Assembly: GCA_023525715.1 (NCBI GenBank)
Contig: CM042015.1
Span: 89,638,250 to 89,702,249 of the forward strand
Direction: 5' to 3'
Length of the DNA stretch: 64,000 bases
Source: Cichorium intybus
Taxonomy: Eukaryota > Streptophyta > Magnoliopsida > Asterales > Asteraceae
A program made the position numbers and the translations under genes. Below are positions 24,020 through 36,090 of this stretch, one piece after another. How positions within the stretch are numbered: position 1 is the first letter of the stretch; each line of letters opens with the position of its first letter. The notes under the pieces are model-generated. The model had not been told where the DNA came from. It searched no databases and worked only from the letters and a program-made list of their open reading frames with translations.

Positions 24020-25071
24020 GGGGATGTTTGGTTCGTGGATTTCAAACCCTAAGATTTCAAATTCAACGGATTTTCAAATTCTTTAGGATTTGAAATCCTA
24101 GGATTTAAAATCCCATGACCCCATTTGGTTAGATATCAAAACCTTTGTGAAATTAAAAAAATAAACATTAGAACCATCAACGTTAAATCGTCGATTGTGA
24201 ACAAATATTGAGGACAGAACAATTGACACATAATTTGCGGTGAAAGCGGCGTCGGCGGTGGGGTGGTTGGAGGTGAAGGCAACGTTGGTGATCGGGTGGC
24301 CGGAGGTGGAGATGGAGGCGTTTGTGGGGTGGCTAGAGGTAGAGGTGGCATTAGTGGTAGGTTGGTTAAATGTGGAGGCGGCGACAGTGACGGCGGTCAA
24401 GTTGTCGGAAGTGGAAGCAACAACGTTAGCGATGGGGTGGCGGGGGGTAGGGCATCGACAGTGGGGTCATCGGAGATGGATATGATGATGGTATGGTGGC
24501 GGGAAATAGAGGCGATGTCGATGATGGGGTGGCCGGAGATGGAGGAGGCGACGATGATGAGTTTGGACGGAGGTGGATGCGTCAGCGTCGATTGGGTTCA
24601 TCGGAGCTGGAGACAGCATGAGCGCTGATATGGCCGAAGATGGAGGCGACACCGATGATGGGGTGGTCGGAGATCAAGGTTGTGGCGGCAGTAGCGGGGT
24701 GGCCGGAGGTAGACGCAACGACGACGGCAGAGTGGCCGGAGGTGAGGCACCGCCGAAGGCGGGGTAGCCAGAGGTAGAGATAGCATCGGAGTAGGGTGGC
24801 CGAAGGTGGAGGCGGGCTCGACGGTGAGGTGACAAGAGATGGAGGCGGCATCAGTGGTGTAGTAATTGGAGGTTTAAAACAAATCCGTCATTCATGGAAT
24901 TTTAAATGCTGTGAGGAGACAATGTATTTAGAAATCCTACGTTGGTGGGATCATTGAGTCATTTTTAAAAATCCTATTATTTCAAACTTCGCGCTTAGTC
25001 TCTAACCAAACGTAGGATCTTCCAGGATTTAGAATGCAAATCCTAGGAAATCTTGCAAACCAAACGGGGCC
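24020..25071. mobile_element. PIF/Harbinger (Tourist-like) element carrying a minisatellite
   Basis: The ends GGGGATGTTTGGTT and AACCAAACGGGGCC are inverted repeats of the GGG...GTTTGGTT class, flanked by TAA (24017-24019, 25072-25074). Subterminal AAATCCTAGGATTT-like sequence occurs at both ends. The 1052-bp interior is mostly a G-rich 33-bp minisatellite. No transposase is seen. Confidence 0.8.
24241..24860 (+). repeat. 33-bp G-rich minisatellite, about 18 degenerate units
   Basis: The unit is 33 bp of the type GGGTGGCCGGAGGTGGAGGC plus 13 less conserved bases. Because 33 is a multiple of three, it creates long open frames on both strands; one plus frame repeats an 11-residue GWLEVEA.. unit. 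The units are diverged, so the array is not new. Confidence 0.8.
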
Positions 25072-25074
25072 TAA

Positions 25075-25110
25075 GTATAGTGAGTATAATTATATATTAT
25101 AAAGACATAG
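25075..25110. other. Short spacer of the old copia remnant between two insertions
   Basis: 36 bp between the Harbinger-like element and the gypsy element. Its right end is the CATAG target duplication of the gypsy element. Confidence 0.6.
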
Positions 25111-27788
25111 TGTGACATCCGCCTAAAATGGATTCGGTTCAACCCAACCCAATTGGAAATTTAATAAACCCTACTCGAGATTTCTTGACGCTAATAGGAT
25201 CAAAACCCTTACACTACGATATAAATTGACGATAATAGCAATATATCATAGTATAACGTTATAACTATAATAAAATTAAATTATGATACCATATTAAAAT
25301 CAAATCAAAGTATGATGCTCTAATTAAATTAAAAGAATCAAACTTGAATGCTATAATTAAACTTCAAATCAAAGTAGATTGTTATAATAAAATAATAACC
25401 TATTTTTTTTATAAAACTCTATTTTTATAAACACTACATTAAATTTTATAAAACTCTTAAGATGCTTGTGTTAGTGGGGAATTATGAAGACCACCAAAAG
25501 TAAAAGGTTATTCCCATTGTCTCCTACTCACACCTTCCATCATCTTTCCTTTCATTTTTCTCCCAACACATTATTCTCATCACCACTCAAACCATATCTA
25601 TTCTTCCTCTCACTCTCAATCTCGAAATTCCTCCTAGAAATCTTCATTTTTCAGCCAAGAACACTTCAATATACTCAAATCTCCATCCCTCTTGAAGCAT
25701 TCATCAATGTATGTTGTTAAAAGTTCCAAATTCATACATGAAACAAATTAAATCCACCAAAATATCTAAAACTCATTTTATGCATAAACCTGATTTTTCT
25801 CAGACTCTCATAAATAAAATAAGAAGTTCTGGAAATTTTCAGAAAATAACTTATTTTTATTGAATTACTATAATTATTGCAATAAAATATGGCAATAATT
25901 CACATAAAATACTTTTTGCAGTCAATAAATTCTGGAAAACTTTTGGAACAACCCATATATTGAGTAAAGTGGATTTATAAAGTTTCATGCATTTATATTA
26001 CTGTTTGATGCTTATTTTGTATTTTATTTTGTTGTAGAAAAATAAATTGCAAAATATAGTTAGGTAAGTTAAAATCTAGATTTTATATTTTTCGCACCTA
26101 ATAGACATTTTAAAGACTCCATGACAAAATTTACAGATTTTTGTAAGAAGGTTTGCTTATTTTTCATGATTTAATGTTTATTTAATGGTTTAAATTGATA
26201 ATAAATAGCTACACATGTCTAAAAATTATAAAACCTTATCAGAATACCATATATAACATGTTAATCATAAATAAAAAGTCTAATGAATTTCTCTTAATAT
26301 TTCCCTATTATTTATGATTTTATTAATTAGTTAATAATGAAAAACATAAGAAATACTTCCCATAGTCCAAAATATCCAACATATTTACAGTAGGCTCAAT
26401 ATATTGTTAGAAAACTATGGTTAAGTTTCCAGAATTTTTGGGAATCATTTATTATTTTTCCCGAATTTTGTTGTGGTTTAATTATTAAAATACTAAATAA
26501 ATACTAAAGCAGTTAAGAAAAATATGAAAATTTTACAGTAATTACTATTTTATGAAATAATGATTTTCTGATAATTTCAGAATGTTTCATTACTGTTTAG
26601 TATTTAAAACCATTTTCCTAAATATCTAAGCATGTAAAAATGCCTTTTTAATGATTATTTCATATAAATAATTGTTTATAATATATAAAATCTGTAAATA
26701 CTTATAATTTGACAAGTTATTATTTTAATAAGAAATTATTAAAATCTTGCCTAAAGTGAAAATATAAATTAATTAAGCAAAGTAATTAATTCAATTTAAA
26801 ATTCATCTAACCTATGAATACATTAATATTCAAAACAAAATTTGATTATTGTTAATTCATCTAATATAAGAATATGTGTCTAATTATTTTTATTAATACT
26901 CCATTCCCGTTTAGTAGTTCCTAAACCAACACTATTAATTATAATAGGTTCCACGTCGTTTTGACCCGAGCCGTCTATCGTACAATACGCGTATTCCGTT
27001 TGGACTAATGTGAGTAATCTACCCCATATTTTATAATTTTCAATACTTTTGGGGTGTATCAGGTGGTTCTAATATGTTTTCAACTTCATTTTATTATTTT
27101 ATCACAATTGAGACATTGTTGGGGACATTTATACTTGAATCATTATTTGTATAATTATTGTTTGTTTACGCTACATGTACTTGTAGTGCATTATCATTTT
27201 AGTCTAATCTCCATGACTATGCCCGTATTCTTGAGGTACGTTATGGACAATAATAGCGTTATTGGGTTGACCACCCCGTCTTGGGACGCTAAGGTGATTG
27301 ATTGCACGTGGTTGTGTGTGTATGATGATTAGATGCTCCATCCTATATATACATATATATGTATATATAGGGTGAGGACTTATTGTTGTTGTTATCATTT
27401 GTTAATCAATTTTTGATTTATAAACTGTTATCTCAATAACAGTTGCTTGCCAACTTCAAAAGAAAACAAATTTCAAATTATTCAAACTCACAATTTTCTT
27501 TAATAAAACTAGATTACTCACCAACTCTCGTAGTTGACCTATTTTTACCCATGATGCAGATTTGAAGAATGAAGTTGATGAAAAGTAGGGTGTACCTTAG
27601 AAACCCACAAGACTATTTAAATTTGATGTAATAAATGTTATTGTATTTTGATTTGTATTTGTATGTTGTGGATCTTGTTTGCATACTTAGTACTTAATTG
27701 AATCTAATCATATTATAACATAGTTGTCATGAGACTTTGAACAATATATCACGCCTTGATCGATTCCGCCAAGGATCGGGGTGTGACA
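25111..27788 (+). repeat. 5' LTR of the gypsy element
   Basis: 2678 bp. It contains two short open frames (25484-25720 and 27054-27332) that recur almost unchanged in the 3' LTR. They are copies made by reverse transcription, not genes. A TGTGAGTAA block lies at 27010-27018. Confidence 0.95.
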
Positions 27789-27791
27789 GAT

Positions 27792-27803
27792 TGGTATCAG
27801 AGC
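27792..27803 (+). promoter_or_regulatory. Primer-binding site (initiator tRNA-Met) of the gypsy element
   Basis: TGGTATCAGAGC three bases after the 5' LTR end. Confidence 0.93.
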
Positions 27804-28616
27804 CCTTGACTATAGGGAATTAGGTTAATTGCCTTGACCTGGTCTATAGCCTCTAGGGTCCTCTCGTATGCTAGTTTATAAAATGCACACACAACTGCAT
27901 GCAATTCGCACTTAGAAAATCCTTGGAATACCTTTGTGTGCTAATTGCTCCCTTATGTGCTTACGTATTATTCCCGACACTTATATGTGCGCATACACTT
28001 GTGAATTTTCTCCTCTTTCTCTTAAAATCACACACATACTCAAATGGTTTCAAAATAAAATTTTATATACATATATATTCCTTAGAGCTCATAGGAAATT
28101 AAAAGTCATCCACTCTAGTTGGGTAGGATCGAAGTAATGGACGCGTAGTAACTGGAAGGGGGAGGTGCCGGTAGCCCAAAAGTCCTGACTAGGTAAGCAT
28201 TCATATACATCCCAATCAACCGAGGGACCAGTTTGCTTACCTGGGGACCAAAGGCGAGAGTTCCCAAACCTATAGGCCAAAGCGCGTTATTCACATTACT
28301 TTTGAGCCATCAAAATACCCGACCTTATCAAACGTATCCGAAAGGATACAATCCAAAATGGCCAACTCATTGGACTATTAAGTTCCCTAATGGGCCTAGA
28401 AGTGGGAAAAACATGTGAAAACTTAGTATTGTGGGGGCCCACGCAATTGCTACATGCTTCACATTTAGTACCCATGGAAAGCCCAAAAGGTGCCTAACAC
28501 TCCTAACCATGGCCCAACAAGTTTTTTACAATCATTTTACCCAACAATGTCTACAAACTTAATTTCCATAATCAATTTACAAATAACTCACAAGTCCATA
28601 TGCGTGTTTCTCATAG
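27804..28616 (+). other. Untranslated leader of the gypsy element
   Basis: 813 bp between the primer site and the polyprotein ATG. Short frames only; nothing recognised. The packaging signal would be expected here, but no motif is evident. Confidence 0.7.
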
Positions 28617-31600
28617 ATGGCATTACGACCTCCATACGCTGCTCGTAACAACCGAAGGCTAGCCGCCCTTATCGCTAAGGAGGTAGCAAATGTCATCCCA
28701 ACAATTGCAACCCATCTTCAAACTCTTCAGCCGCAAGCTCCAGCAACCACTCATCGTTGCTTGTTTAAGCACTTTCGTAGCTGTAATCCGCCTTACTTCA
28801 AAGGCATAGATGGTGCCACCGCACTCCTCACATGGATCGAAGAAATGGAGAGTACTTTCATCCACAGCGAGTGCCCTGAGGACCTGATGGTTCGTCACGC
28901 TACAGGGTGCCTCCAAGGACATGCTCTCTCATGGTGGAACCTAGAAAAACGGGCAAAAGGAGAGGGTGTTGCCTTGGGAATGACCTGGTCAAAACTAAAG
29001 GAACGCATGATAGAGAAGTTCTGCCCGGACAGCGAATTGCAAACTCTCGAGGAGGAATTCTGGAATCTGAAACAGGTGGGAGGAGACAACGCTACCTACA
29101 CTAATAGATTCTATGATCTTTCAAGACTCCTACCTCACATGGTTCAACCTATGAAAACTGCAATACGCCGCTACATTAAAGGGTTACCGCGCCAGATCCG
29201 TGATTCGGTGACCAGCAGCAGGCCATCTACTCTGGAATCCGCTATTGAAATAGCAGGTCAACTCAACGAGGATAATATGCACGATGGTGTCCTCCCACGC
29301 AAGGGTTCAAAGATGACAACTGAAAAGCCGACCCCTAAGACTCCCCTAATTGTCAAGTCCGAGTCCTCACACCGGCACGACAAAAAGAAGCGGAAAAGCC
29401 ATCACCACAACCATGCTGTTATTACCCCTGCTGCTCCTATCACCCAAGTCACCCAACCAAACAAAAAGCCGTATACCGGACCTCACCCCCTCTGTAACCA
29501 TTGTAACTATCACCATATGTCCACCAGCCCGTGTCGCCTTTGTACGACTTGTGGTCGCTATGGCCACTTGGCGGACACATGCCGTGCACCAAAAACTCAG
29601 CGACCATTCGCTCTACCCTCAAATCAGCAAACACAAACCCGGTATCCAACTGGAACATGCTTCAACTGTGGTGACCCCACCCATTTCAGAAACGCGTGTC
29701 CTAGGCTTGTCAATATCATTAACACTCAAGCCCAGGCAAATCCAACAATGCAGGTTCCAGCTCCCAAAGGCCGAGCATTTGTCATTACCGCAACCCAAGC
29801 ACAGACCGATAACAAGGTCGTAAATGGTACGTTTCTCATAAATGACTGCTACGCGTCAGTACTTTTTGATTCAGGTGCCGATAAAAGTTTCGTGTCTTTG
29901 GAATTTGAACCCATACTTCACACACCTCGCACGATACTTGATGAACACTTTACCGTAGAAGTCGCCAATGGAAAATACATTCCACTCAATGCACTCATCC
30001 AAGATTGCACTTTCGATTTTTGCGGTCATAAATTTTCCGTCAATTTAGTTCCTATGGAACTTGGTAGCTTCGACATCATCGTGGGAATGGATTGGCTATC
30101 CCAAAACCATGCTGAAATAGTATGTTTCGAGAAGTTCATTCGTATTCCTCTTGCCGACGGTCAAAGTCTTCGTATTTATGCCGAGACTCGTTCGAAAAAG
30201 CTTAGTCTTATGTCATGTACTCAAGCTCGATCATATCTACGTAAAGAATACATGGCTTTCTTAGCCCATGTGGTGGAAACAAAGGTCACAGAAAAGAAGA
30301 TAGAAGATATTCCGATTGTACGAGACTTTCCCGACATCTTTCCCGATGACGTATTTGGACTCCCTCTAATACGTGAGCTAGAGTTCCGCATCGATCTCGT
30401 TCCTGAAGCTGCTCCCATAGCCAAGTCTCCATATCGGTTGGCTCCAACCGAGATGCAAGAATTGGCAAGTCAGCTCCAAGAATTAACCGATAAGGGATTT
30501 ATCCGCCCTAGTACTTCACCCTGGGGGGCCCCGGTTCTCTTCATAAAAAAGAAAGATGGTTCGTTTCGTATGTGTATCAATTATCGGGAGTTAAATAAAT
30601 TGACCATCAAGAACCGATATCCGTTACCTCGGATCGACGACCTTTTTGATCAGCTTCAAGGAGCTTCATGCTTCTCAAAAATCGACCTTCGCTCGGGTTA
30701 TCACCAACTTCGAGTACGGGAAGAAGACATCCCCAAAACAGCTTTCCGAACCCGCTATGGTCATTACGAGTTCATTGGTATGCCTTTCGGCCTAACAAAT
30801 GCCCCTGCCGCATTCATGGACTTGATGAATCGGGTATTTAAACCTTATCTCGACCGTTTTGTTATCTTCTTTATTGATGACATCCTCATTTACTCCAAGA
30901 CAAAGGCAGAGCATGAAAGACACCTTCGCCTAACTCTCCAAACGTTGCAAGGAAATCGGCTCTATGCCAAGTTTTGGAAATGCGAGTTTTGGTTAAAGGA
31001 GGTACAATTCCTCAGTCATATTGTAAGTGACAAGGGTATTTTAGTTGAACCCGCAAAAGTTGAAGCAGTCAAGAATTGGAAAGCCCCACGTACCCCCAAG
31101 GAAATTCGGTCATTCCTCGGTTTAGCTGGATATTACCGGCGTTTCATTTCAAATTTCTCAAAGATCGCTTTACCGTTTACTTCGCTCACTTGCAAGGGTA
31201 CGCCATTTGATTGGGGACCCAAGCAGGAATACGCTTTCCAAATTCTTAAACAAAGATTGTGTGACGCTCCAATTCTTACACTCCCTGAAGGATCCGAAGA
31301 TTTCGTGGTATACTGCGATGCCTCCAATCTCGGTCTAGGTTGTGTTTTGATGCAAAGGGGAAAGGTTATAGCTTACGCATCGCGACAACTCAAAATCCAT
31401 GAAAGGAATTATACGACTCATGATTTGGAGCTCGGTGCCGTGGTTTTCGCTCTTAAAATTTGGAGGCATTACCTTTACGGCACTAAATGCGTAATTTTCA
31501 CCGACCATAAGAGCTTGCAACATATTCTTAATCAAAAGGAACTCAATATGAGGCAAACACGATGGGTCGAACTCCTAAATGATTACGAGTGTGAAATACG

Positions 31601-33140
31601 CTATCATCCGGGAAATGCGAACGTCGTAGCCAACGCGTTAAGTCGAAAAGAACATGCCAAAGCATTTCATTTAATATGTTCTCCTATCTTGTCCAATCTC
31701 AGCGACCGAATTCGAGGAGCCCAACACTCGGCAATTACCGAAAATGACATGCCCACGGGAATTGATGGGGAGTTGGAATCTAAGTCTGATGGTATTTTCT
31801 ATTATCAAGATCGCATCTGGATCCCAGATCGCGACAATCTTCGTACATTCCTGATGGAAGAAATCCATAAAACTCGATATTCCATTCATCCGGGCTCTGA
31901 CAAGATGTATCATGGCTTGAGAACCAATTATTGGTGGTCGGGAATGAAAAAGGATATTGCTTTATTCGTAGCCAAATGTCTTACATGTTCCAGGGTCAAA
32001 GCAGAACATCAACGACCCTCTGGACTATTGGTCCAACCGGAAATCCCCGAGTGGAAATGGGAAGCGATCACCATGGATTTCGTAACCAAACTTCCCCGTA
32101 CCACAAAGGGACATGACAGCATTTGGGTAATCGTTGACCGTTTGACTAAATCTGCTCACTTCCTTCCCATCCGTGAACATTTCAAGGTAGAACAACTTGC
32201 TCGGATTTACATCGACGAGATAGTTAGTCGGCATGGCATCCCTCTCAGCATCATTTCAGATCGTGATGGGAGATTTCTCTCTCGGTTCTGGCAATCACTT
32301 CAAGAAGCCATGGGAACCCGCCTCGATCTCAGTACCGCCTATCATCCTCAGACCGATGGTCAATCTGAAAGGACAATTCAAACACTCGAAGATATGTTGA
32401 GGGCGTGTGTCTTAGATTTCGGAGGAAACTGGGACTCTCATTTACCGTTGGTGGAATTCTCCTATAATAACAGTTATCATTCTAGCATCGGGATGCCACC
32501 ATTTGAGGCATTATATGGCCGTAAATGCCGATCTCCTATTTGCTGGCATGAAATTGGCGAGTCCCACGTAATTCGCGCAACAGTGGATTCTCCAATCGTT
32601 GGTCCTGAGCTTATCCAGGAAACAACCGACAAAATCACTCAGATTCGCAATAACCTTCTCACTGCTCGTAGCCGACAAAAGAGTTACGCCGACAAGCGAC
32701 GCAAACCGCTTGAATTTACCGTGGGTGACATGGTCATGTTAAAAGTGTCTCCATGGAAAGGTGTGGTTCGATTTGGACGCAAGGGTAAATTGGCACCCCG
32801 CTACGTAGGGCCGTTTAAGATCCTGAAAAGGATCGGACCAGTAGCCTACGAGTTGGATCTACCAATAGAGCTTAATAAAGTTCGCCCAGTATTTCATATA
32901 GCCAACCTCAAGAAGTGTTTAGCAGACGAGAACCTTCATGTTCCTCTCGAGGATATCCAAATCGACGAGACAATGCAATTTATCGAGAAACCCTTGGAAA
33001 TTGCCGACCGAAAGGAAAAGCAACTCAAAAGAAGTCGCATTCCCCTGGTCAAGGTCAGGTGGCAGTCAGCACGTGGACCTGAGTATACATGGGAGCGTGA
33101 GGATCAAATGCGTACCCAATACCCGCAACTTTTCTCTTAA
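28617..33140 (+). CDS. Ty3/gypsy gag-pol polyprotein, intact (1507 residues)
   Basis: Single frame encoding, in order: a retrotransposon gag domain (about residues 50-220, with WWNLEKRA), two CX2CX4HX4C zinc knuckles (Cys309-Cys322 and Cys348-Cys361), an aspartic protease (DSGA, Asp418), reverse transcriptase (FIDD, catalytic pair Asp754-Asp755), RNase H (YCDAS, Asp901), an integrase with an HHCC zinc region (about 1089-1130) and catalytic Asp1154, Asp1215 and Glu1251 (35 residues between the last two), and a C-terminal chromodomain-like segment (about 1450-1507, ending WEREDQM..YPQLF). All catalytic residues are present and there is no stop or frameshift. Gag and pol are fused without a stop, as in most plant gypsy elements. 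The ATG at 28617 follows the leader and directly precedes gag. It would act in reverse transcription and integration of the element itself. Confidence 0.96.
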   Translation: MALRPPYAARNNRRLAALIAKEVANVIPTIATHLQTLQPQAPATTHRCLFKHFRSCNPPYFKGIDGATALLTWIEEMESTFIHSECPEDLMVRHATGCLQGHALSWWNLEKRAKGEGVALGMTWSKLKERMIEKFCPDSELQTLEEEFWNLKQVGGDNATYTNRFYDLSRLLPHMVQPMKTAIRRYIKGLPRQIRDSVTSSRPSTLESAIEIAGQLNEDNMHDGVLPRKGSKMTTEKPTPKTPLIVKSESSHRHDKKKRKSHHHNHAVITPAAPITQVTQPNKKPYTGPHPLCNHCNYHHMSTSPCRLCTTCGRYGHLADTCRAPKTQRPFALPSNQQTQTRYPTGTCFNCGDPTHFRNACPRLVNIINTQAQANPTMQVPAPKGRAFVITATQAQTDNKVVNGTFLINDCYASVLFDSGADKSFVSLEFEPILHTPRTILDEHFTVEVANGKYIPLNALIQDCTFDFCGHKFSVNLVPMELGSFDIIVGMDWLSQNHAEIVCFEKFIRIPLADGQSLRIYAETRSKKLSLMSCTQARSYLRKEYMAFLAHVVETKVTEKKIEDIPIVRDFPDIFPDDVFGLPLIRELEFRIDLVPEAAPIAKSPYRLAPTEMQELASQLQELTDKGFIRPSTSPWGAPVLFIKKKDGSFRMCINYRELNKLTIKNRYPLPRIDDLFDQLQGASCFSKIDLRSGYHQLRVREEDIPKTAFRTRYGHYEFIGMPFGLTNAPAAFMDLMNRVFKPYLDRFVIFFIDDILIYSKTKAEHERHLRLTLQTLQGNRLYAKFWKCEFWLKEVQFLSHIVSDKGILVEPAKVEAVKNWKAPRTPKEIRSFLGLAGYYRRFISNFSKIALPFTSLTCKGTPFDWGPKQEYAFQILKQRLCDAPILTLPEGSEDFVVYCDASNLGLGCVLMQRGKVIAYASRQLKIHERNYTTHDLELGAVVFALKIWRHYLYGTKCVIFTDHKSLQHILNQKELNMRQTRWVELLNDYECEIRYHPGNANVVANALSRKEHAKAFHLICSPILSNLSDRIRGAQHSAITENDMPTGIDGELESKSDGIFYYQDRIWIPDRDNLRTFLMEEIHKTRYSIHPGSDKMYHGLRTNYWWSGMKKDIALFVAKCLTCSRVKAEHQRPSGLLVQPEIPEWKWEAITMDFVTKLPRTTKGHDSIWVIVDRLTKSAHFLPIREHFKVEQLARIYIDEIVSRHGIPLSIISDRDGRFLSRFWQSLQEAMGTRLDLSTAYHPQTDGQSERTIQTLEDMLRACVLDFGGNWDSHLPLVEFSYNNSYHSSIGMPPFEALYGRKCRSPICWHEIGESHVIRATVDSPIVGPELIQETTDKITQIRNNLLTARSRQKSYADKRRKPLEFTVGDMVMLKVSPWKGVVRFGRKGKLAPRYVGPFKILKRIGPVAYELDLPIELNKVRPVFHIANLKKCLADENLHVPLEDIQIDETMQFIEKPLEIADRKEKQLKRSRIPLVKVRWQSARGPEYTWEREDQMRTQYPQLFS

Positions 33141-33190
33141 GGTACTCTCTTCTTAAATTTCGGGACGAAATTTCCTAAAGTAGGGGAGAC

Positions 33191-35868
33191 TGTGACATCC
33201 GCCTAAAATGGATTCGGTTCAACCCAACCCAATTGGAAATTTAATAAACCCTACTCGAGATTTCTTGACGCTAATAGGATCAAAACCCTTACACTACGAT
33301 ATAAATTGACGTTAATAGCAATATATCATAGTATAACGTTATAACTATAATAAAATTAAATTATGATACCATATTAAAATCAAATCAAAGTATGATGCTC
33401 TAATTAAATTAAAAGAATCAAACTTGAATGCTATAATTAAACTTCAAATCAAAGTAGATTGTTATAATAAAATAATAACCTATTTTTTTATAAAACTCTA
33501 TTTTTATAAACACTACATTAAATTTTATAAAACTCTTAAGATGCTTGTGTTAGTGGGGAATTATGAAGACCACCAAAAGTAAAAGGTTATTCCCATTGTC
33601 TCCCACTCACACCTTCCATCATCTTTCCTTTCATTTTTCTCCCAACACATTATTCTCATCACCACTCAAACCATATCTATTCTTCCTCTCACTCTCAATC
33701 TCGAAATTCCTCCTAGAAATCTTCATTTTTCAGCCAAGAACACTTCAATATACTCAAATCTCCATCCCTCTTGAAGCATTCATCAATGTATGTTGTTAAA
33801 AGTTCCAAATTCATACATGAAACAAATTAAATCCACCAAAATATCTAAAACTCATTTTATGCATAAACCTGATTTTTCTCAAACTCTCATAAATAAAATA
33901 AGAAGTTCTGGAAATTTTCAGAAAATAACTTATTTTTATTGAATTACTATAATTATTGCAATAAAATATGGCAATAATTCACATAAAATACTTTTTGCAG
34001 TCAATAAATTCTGGAAAACTTTTGGAACAACCCATATATTGAGTAAAGTGGATTTATAAAGTTTCATGCATTTATATTACTGTTTGATGCTTATTTTGTA
34101 TTTTATTTTGTTGTAGAAAAATAAATTGCAAAATATAGTTAGGTATGTTAAAATCTAGAATTTATATTTTTCGCACCTAATAGACATTTTAAAGACTCCA
34201 TGACAAAATTTACAGATTTTTGTAAGAAGGTTTGCTTATTTTTCATGATTTAATGTTTATTTAATGGTTTAAATTGATAATAAATAGCTACACATGTCCA
34301 AAAAATTATAAAACCTTATCAGAATACCATATATAACATGTTAATCATAAATAAAAAGTCTAATGAATTTCTCTTAATATTTCCCTATTATTTATGATTT
34401 TATTAATTAGTTAATAATGAAAAACATAAGAAATACTTCCCATAGTCCAAAATATCCAACATATTTACAGTAGGCTCAATATATTGTTAGAAAACTATGG
34501 TTAAGTTTCCAGAATTTTTGGGAATCATTTATTATTTTTCCCGAATTTTGTTGTGGTTTAATTATTAAAATACTAAATAAATACTAAAGCAGTTAAGAAA
34601 AATATGAAAATTTTACAGTAATTACTATTTTATGAAATAATGATTTTCTGATAATTTCAGAATGTTTCATTACTGTTTAGTATTTAAAACCATTTTCCTA
34701 AATATCTAAGCATGTAAAAATGCCTTTTTAATGATTATTTCATATAAATAATTGTTTATAATATATAAAATCTGTAAATACTTATAATTTGACAAGTTAT
34801 TATTTTAATAAGAAATTATTAAAATCTTGCCTAAAGTGAAAATATAAATTAATTAAGCAAAGTAATTAATTCAATTTAAAATTCATCTAACCTATGAATA
34901 CATTAATATTCAAAACAAAATTTGATTATTGTTAATTCATCTAATATAAGAATATGTGTCTAATTATTTTTATTAATACTCCATTCCCGTTTAGTAGTTC
35001 CTAAACCAAAACTATTAATTATAATAGGTTCCACGTCGTTTTGACCCGAGCCGTCTATCGTACAATACGCGTATTCCGTTTGGACTAATGTGAGTAATCT
35101 ACCCCATATTTTATAATTTTCAATACTTTTGGGGTGTATCAGGTGGTTCTAATATGTTTTCAACTTCATTTTATTATTTTATCACAATTGAGACATTGTT
35201 GGGGACATTTATACTTGAATCATTATTTGTATAATTATTGTTTGTTTACGCTACATGTACTTGTAGTGCATTATCATTTTAGTCTAATCTCCATGACTAT
35301 GCCCGTATTCTTGAGGTACGTTATGGACAATAATAGCGCTATTGGGTTGACCACCCCGTCTTGGGACGCTAAGGTGATTGATTGCACGTGGTTGTGTGTG
35401 TATGATGATTAGATGCTCCATCCTATATATACATATATATGTATATATAGGGTGAGGACTTATTGTTGTTGTTATCATTTGTTAATCAATTTTTGATTTA
35501 TAAACTGTTATCTCAATAACAGTTGCTTGCCAACTTCAAAAGAAAACAAATTTCAAATTATTCAAACTCACAATTTTCTTTAATAAAACTAGATTACTCA
35601 CCAACTCTCGTAGTTGACCTATTTTTACACATGATGCAGATTTGAAGAATGAAGTTGATGAAAAGTAGGGTGTACCTTAGAAACCCACAAGACTATTTAA
35701 ATTTGATGTAATAAATGTTATTGTATTTTGATTTGTATTTGCATGTTGTGGATCTTGTTTGCATACTTAGTACTTAATTGAATCTAATTATATTATAACA
35801 TAGTTGTCATGAGACTTTGAACAATATATCACGCCTTGATCGATTCCGCCAAGGATCGGGGTGTGACA
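33191..35868 (+). repeat. 3' LTR of the gypsy element
   Basis: 2678 bp, about 0.4% different from the 5' LTR by eye (for example near 33312, 33604, 33882, 34147, 35339). It is preceded by the polypurine tract at 33179-33190. Confidence 0.95.
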
Positions 35869-35873
35869 CATAG

Positions 35874-36090
35874 TAAGTCGAGCCTTCCTTTGGGGATACT
35901 GGAAATGGACCCACATATCAAAATACACAATATCAAAATGAGCAAAAGAACAAGAGATAGTTTTAGTAAATGGTAAAGCAAATATTGTTTGCCAGTTTAC
36001 AATCACTACTCTTCAAATGACCTAAAGCACCTATATAAGCTAAAAATTGTAACTGTAACACTAACACATGTCATGAACGACTATGTCAAG
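35874..36090 (-). pseudogene. Ty1/copia integrase remnant, right (N-terminal) piece
   Basis: Minus-strand frames with several stops read LGHLKSSDCKLANN, then LPFTKTISCSFAHFDIVYFD, then MWVHFQYPQRK. This is the pre-integrase zinc region and the first catalytic Asp block of a copia integrase (normally H.D.WGPFP). The gypsy element is inserted in it, with CATAG duplicated. The downstream pieces are at 23824-24016 and 21655-21702. Confidence 0.75.

Larger units (their letters stand above)
25111..35868 (+). mobile_element. Complete young Ty3/gypsy chromovirus-type LTR retrotransposon
   Basis: LTRs 25111-27788 and 33191-35868 (2678 bp each) start TGTGACATCC and end GGGTGTGACA, with the 5-bp duplication CATAG on both sides (25106-25110, 35869-35873). 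A TGGTATCAGAGC primer site lies at 27792-27803 and a polypurine tract AGTAGGGGAGAC precedes the 3' LTR. By eye the LTRs differ at about 11 substitutions and two 1-bp indels, roughly 0.4%. The polyprotein is a single uninterrupted frame. The domain order (reverse transcriptase before integrase) and a chromodomain-like C-terminus suggest a Tekay/Del-type chromovirus. All parts needed for an autonomous element appear present; activity is not shown. Confidence 0.97.

Noticed and set aside
24098..24851. Pro/Ser-rich and GWLEVEA-repeat frames on both strands
   Set aside because: Produced by the 33-bp minisatellite; period divisible by three keeps all frames open.
24241..24860. CRISPR-like array
   Set aside because: Units are adjacent, diverged and without unique spacers, in a plant genome; this is a minisatellite.
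25484..35412. Small frames recurring at 25484/33563 and 27054/35134
   Set aside because: They are the same sequence in the two LTRs of one retrotransposon, not duplicated genes.
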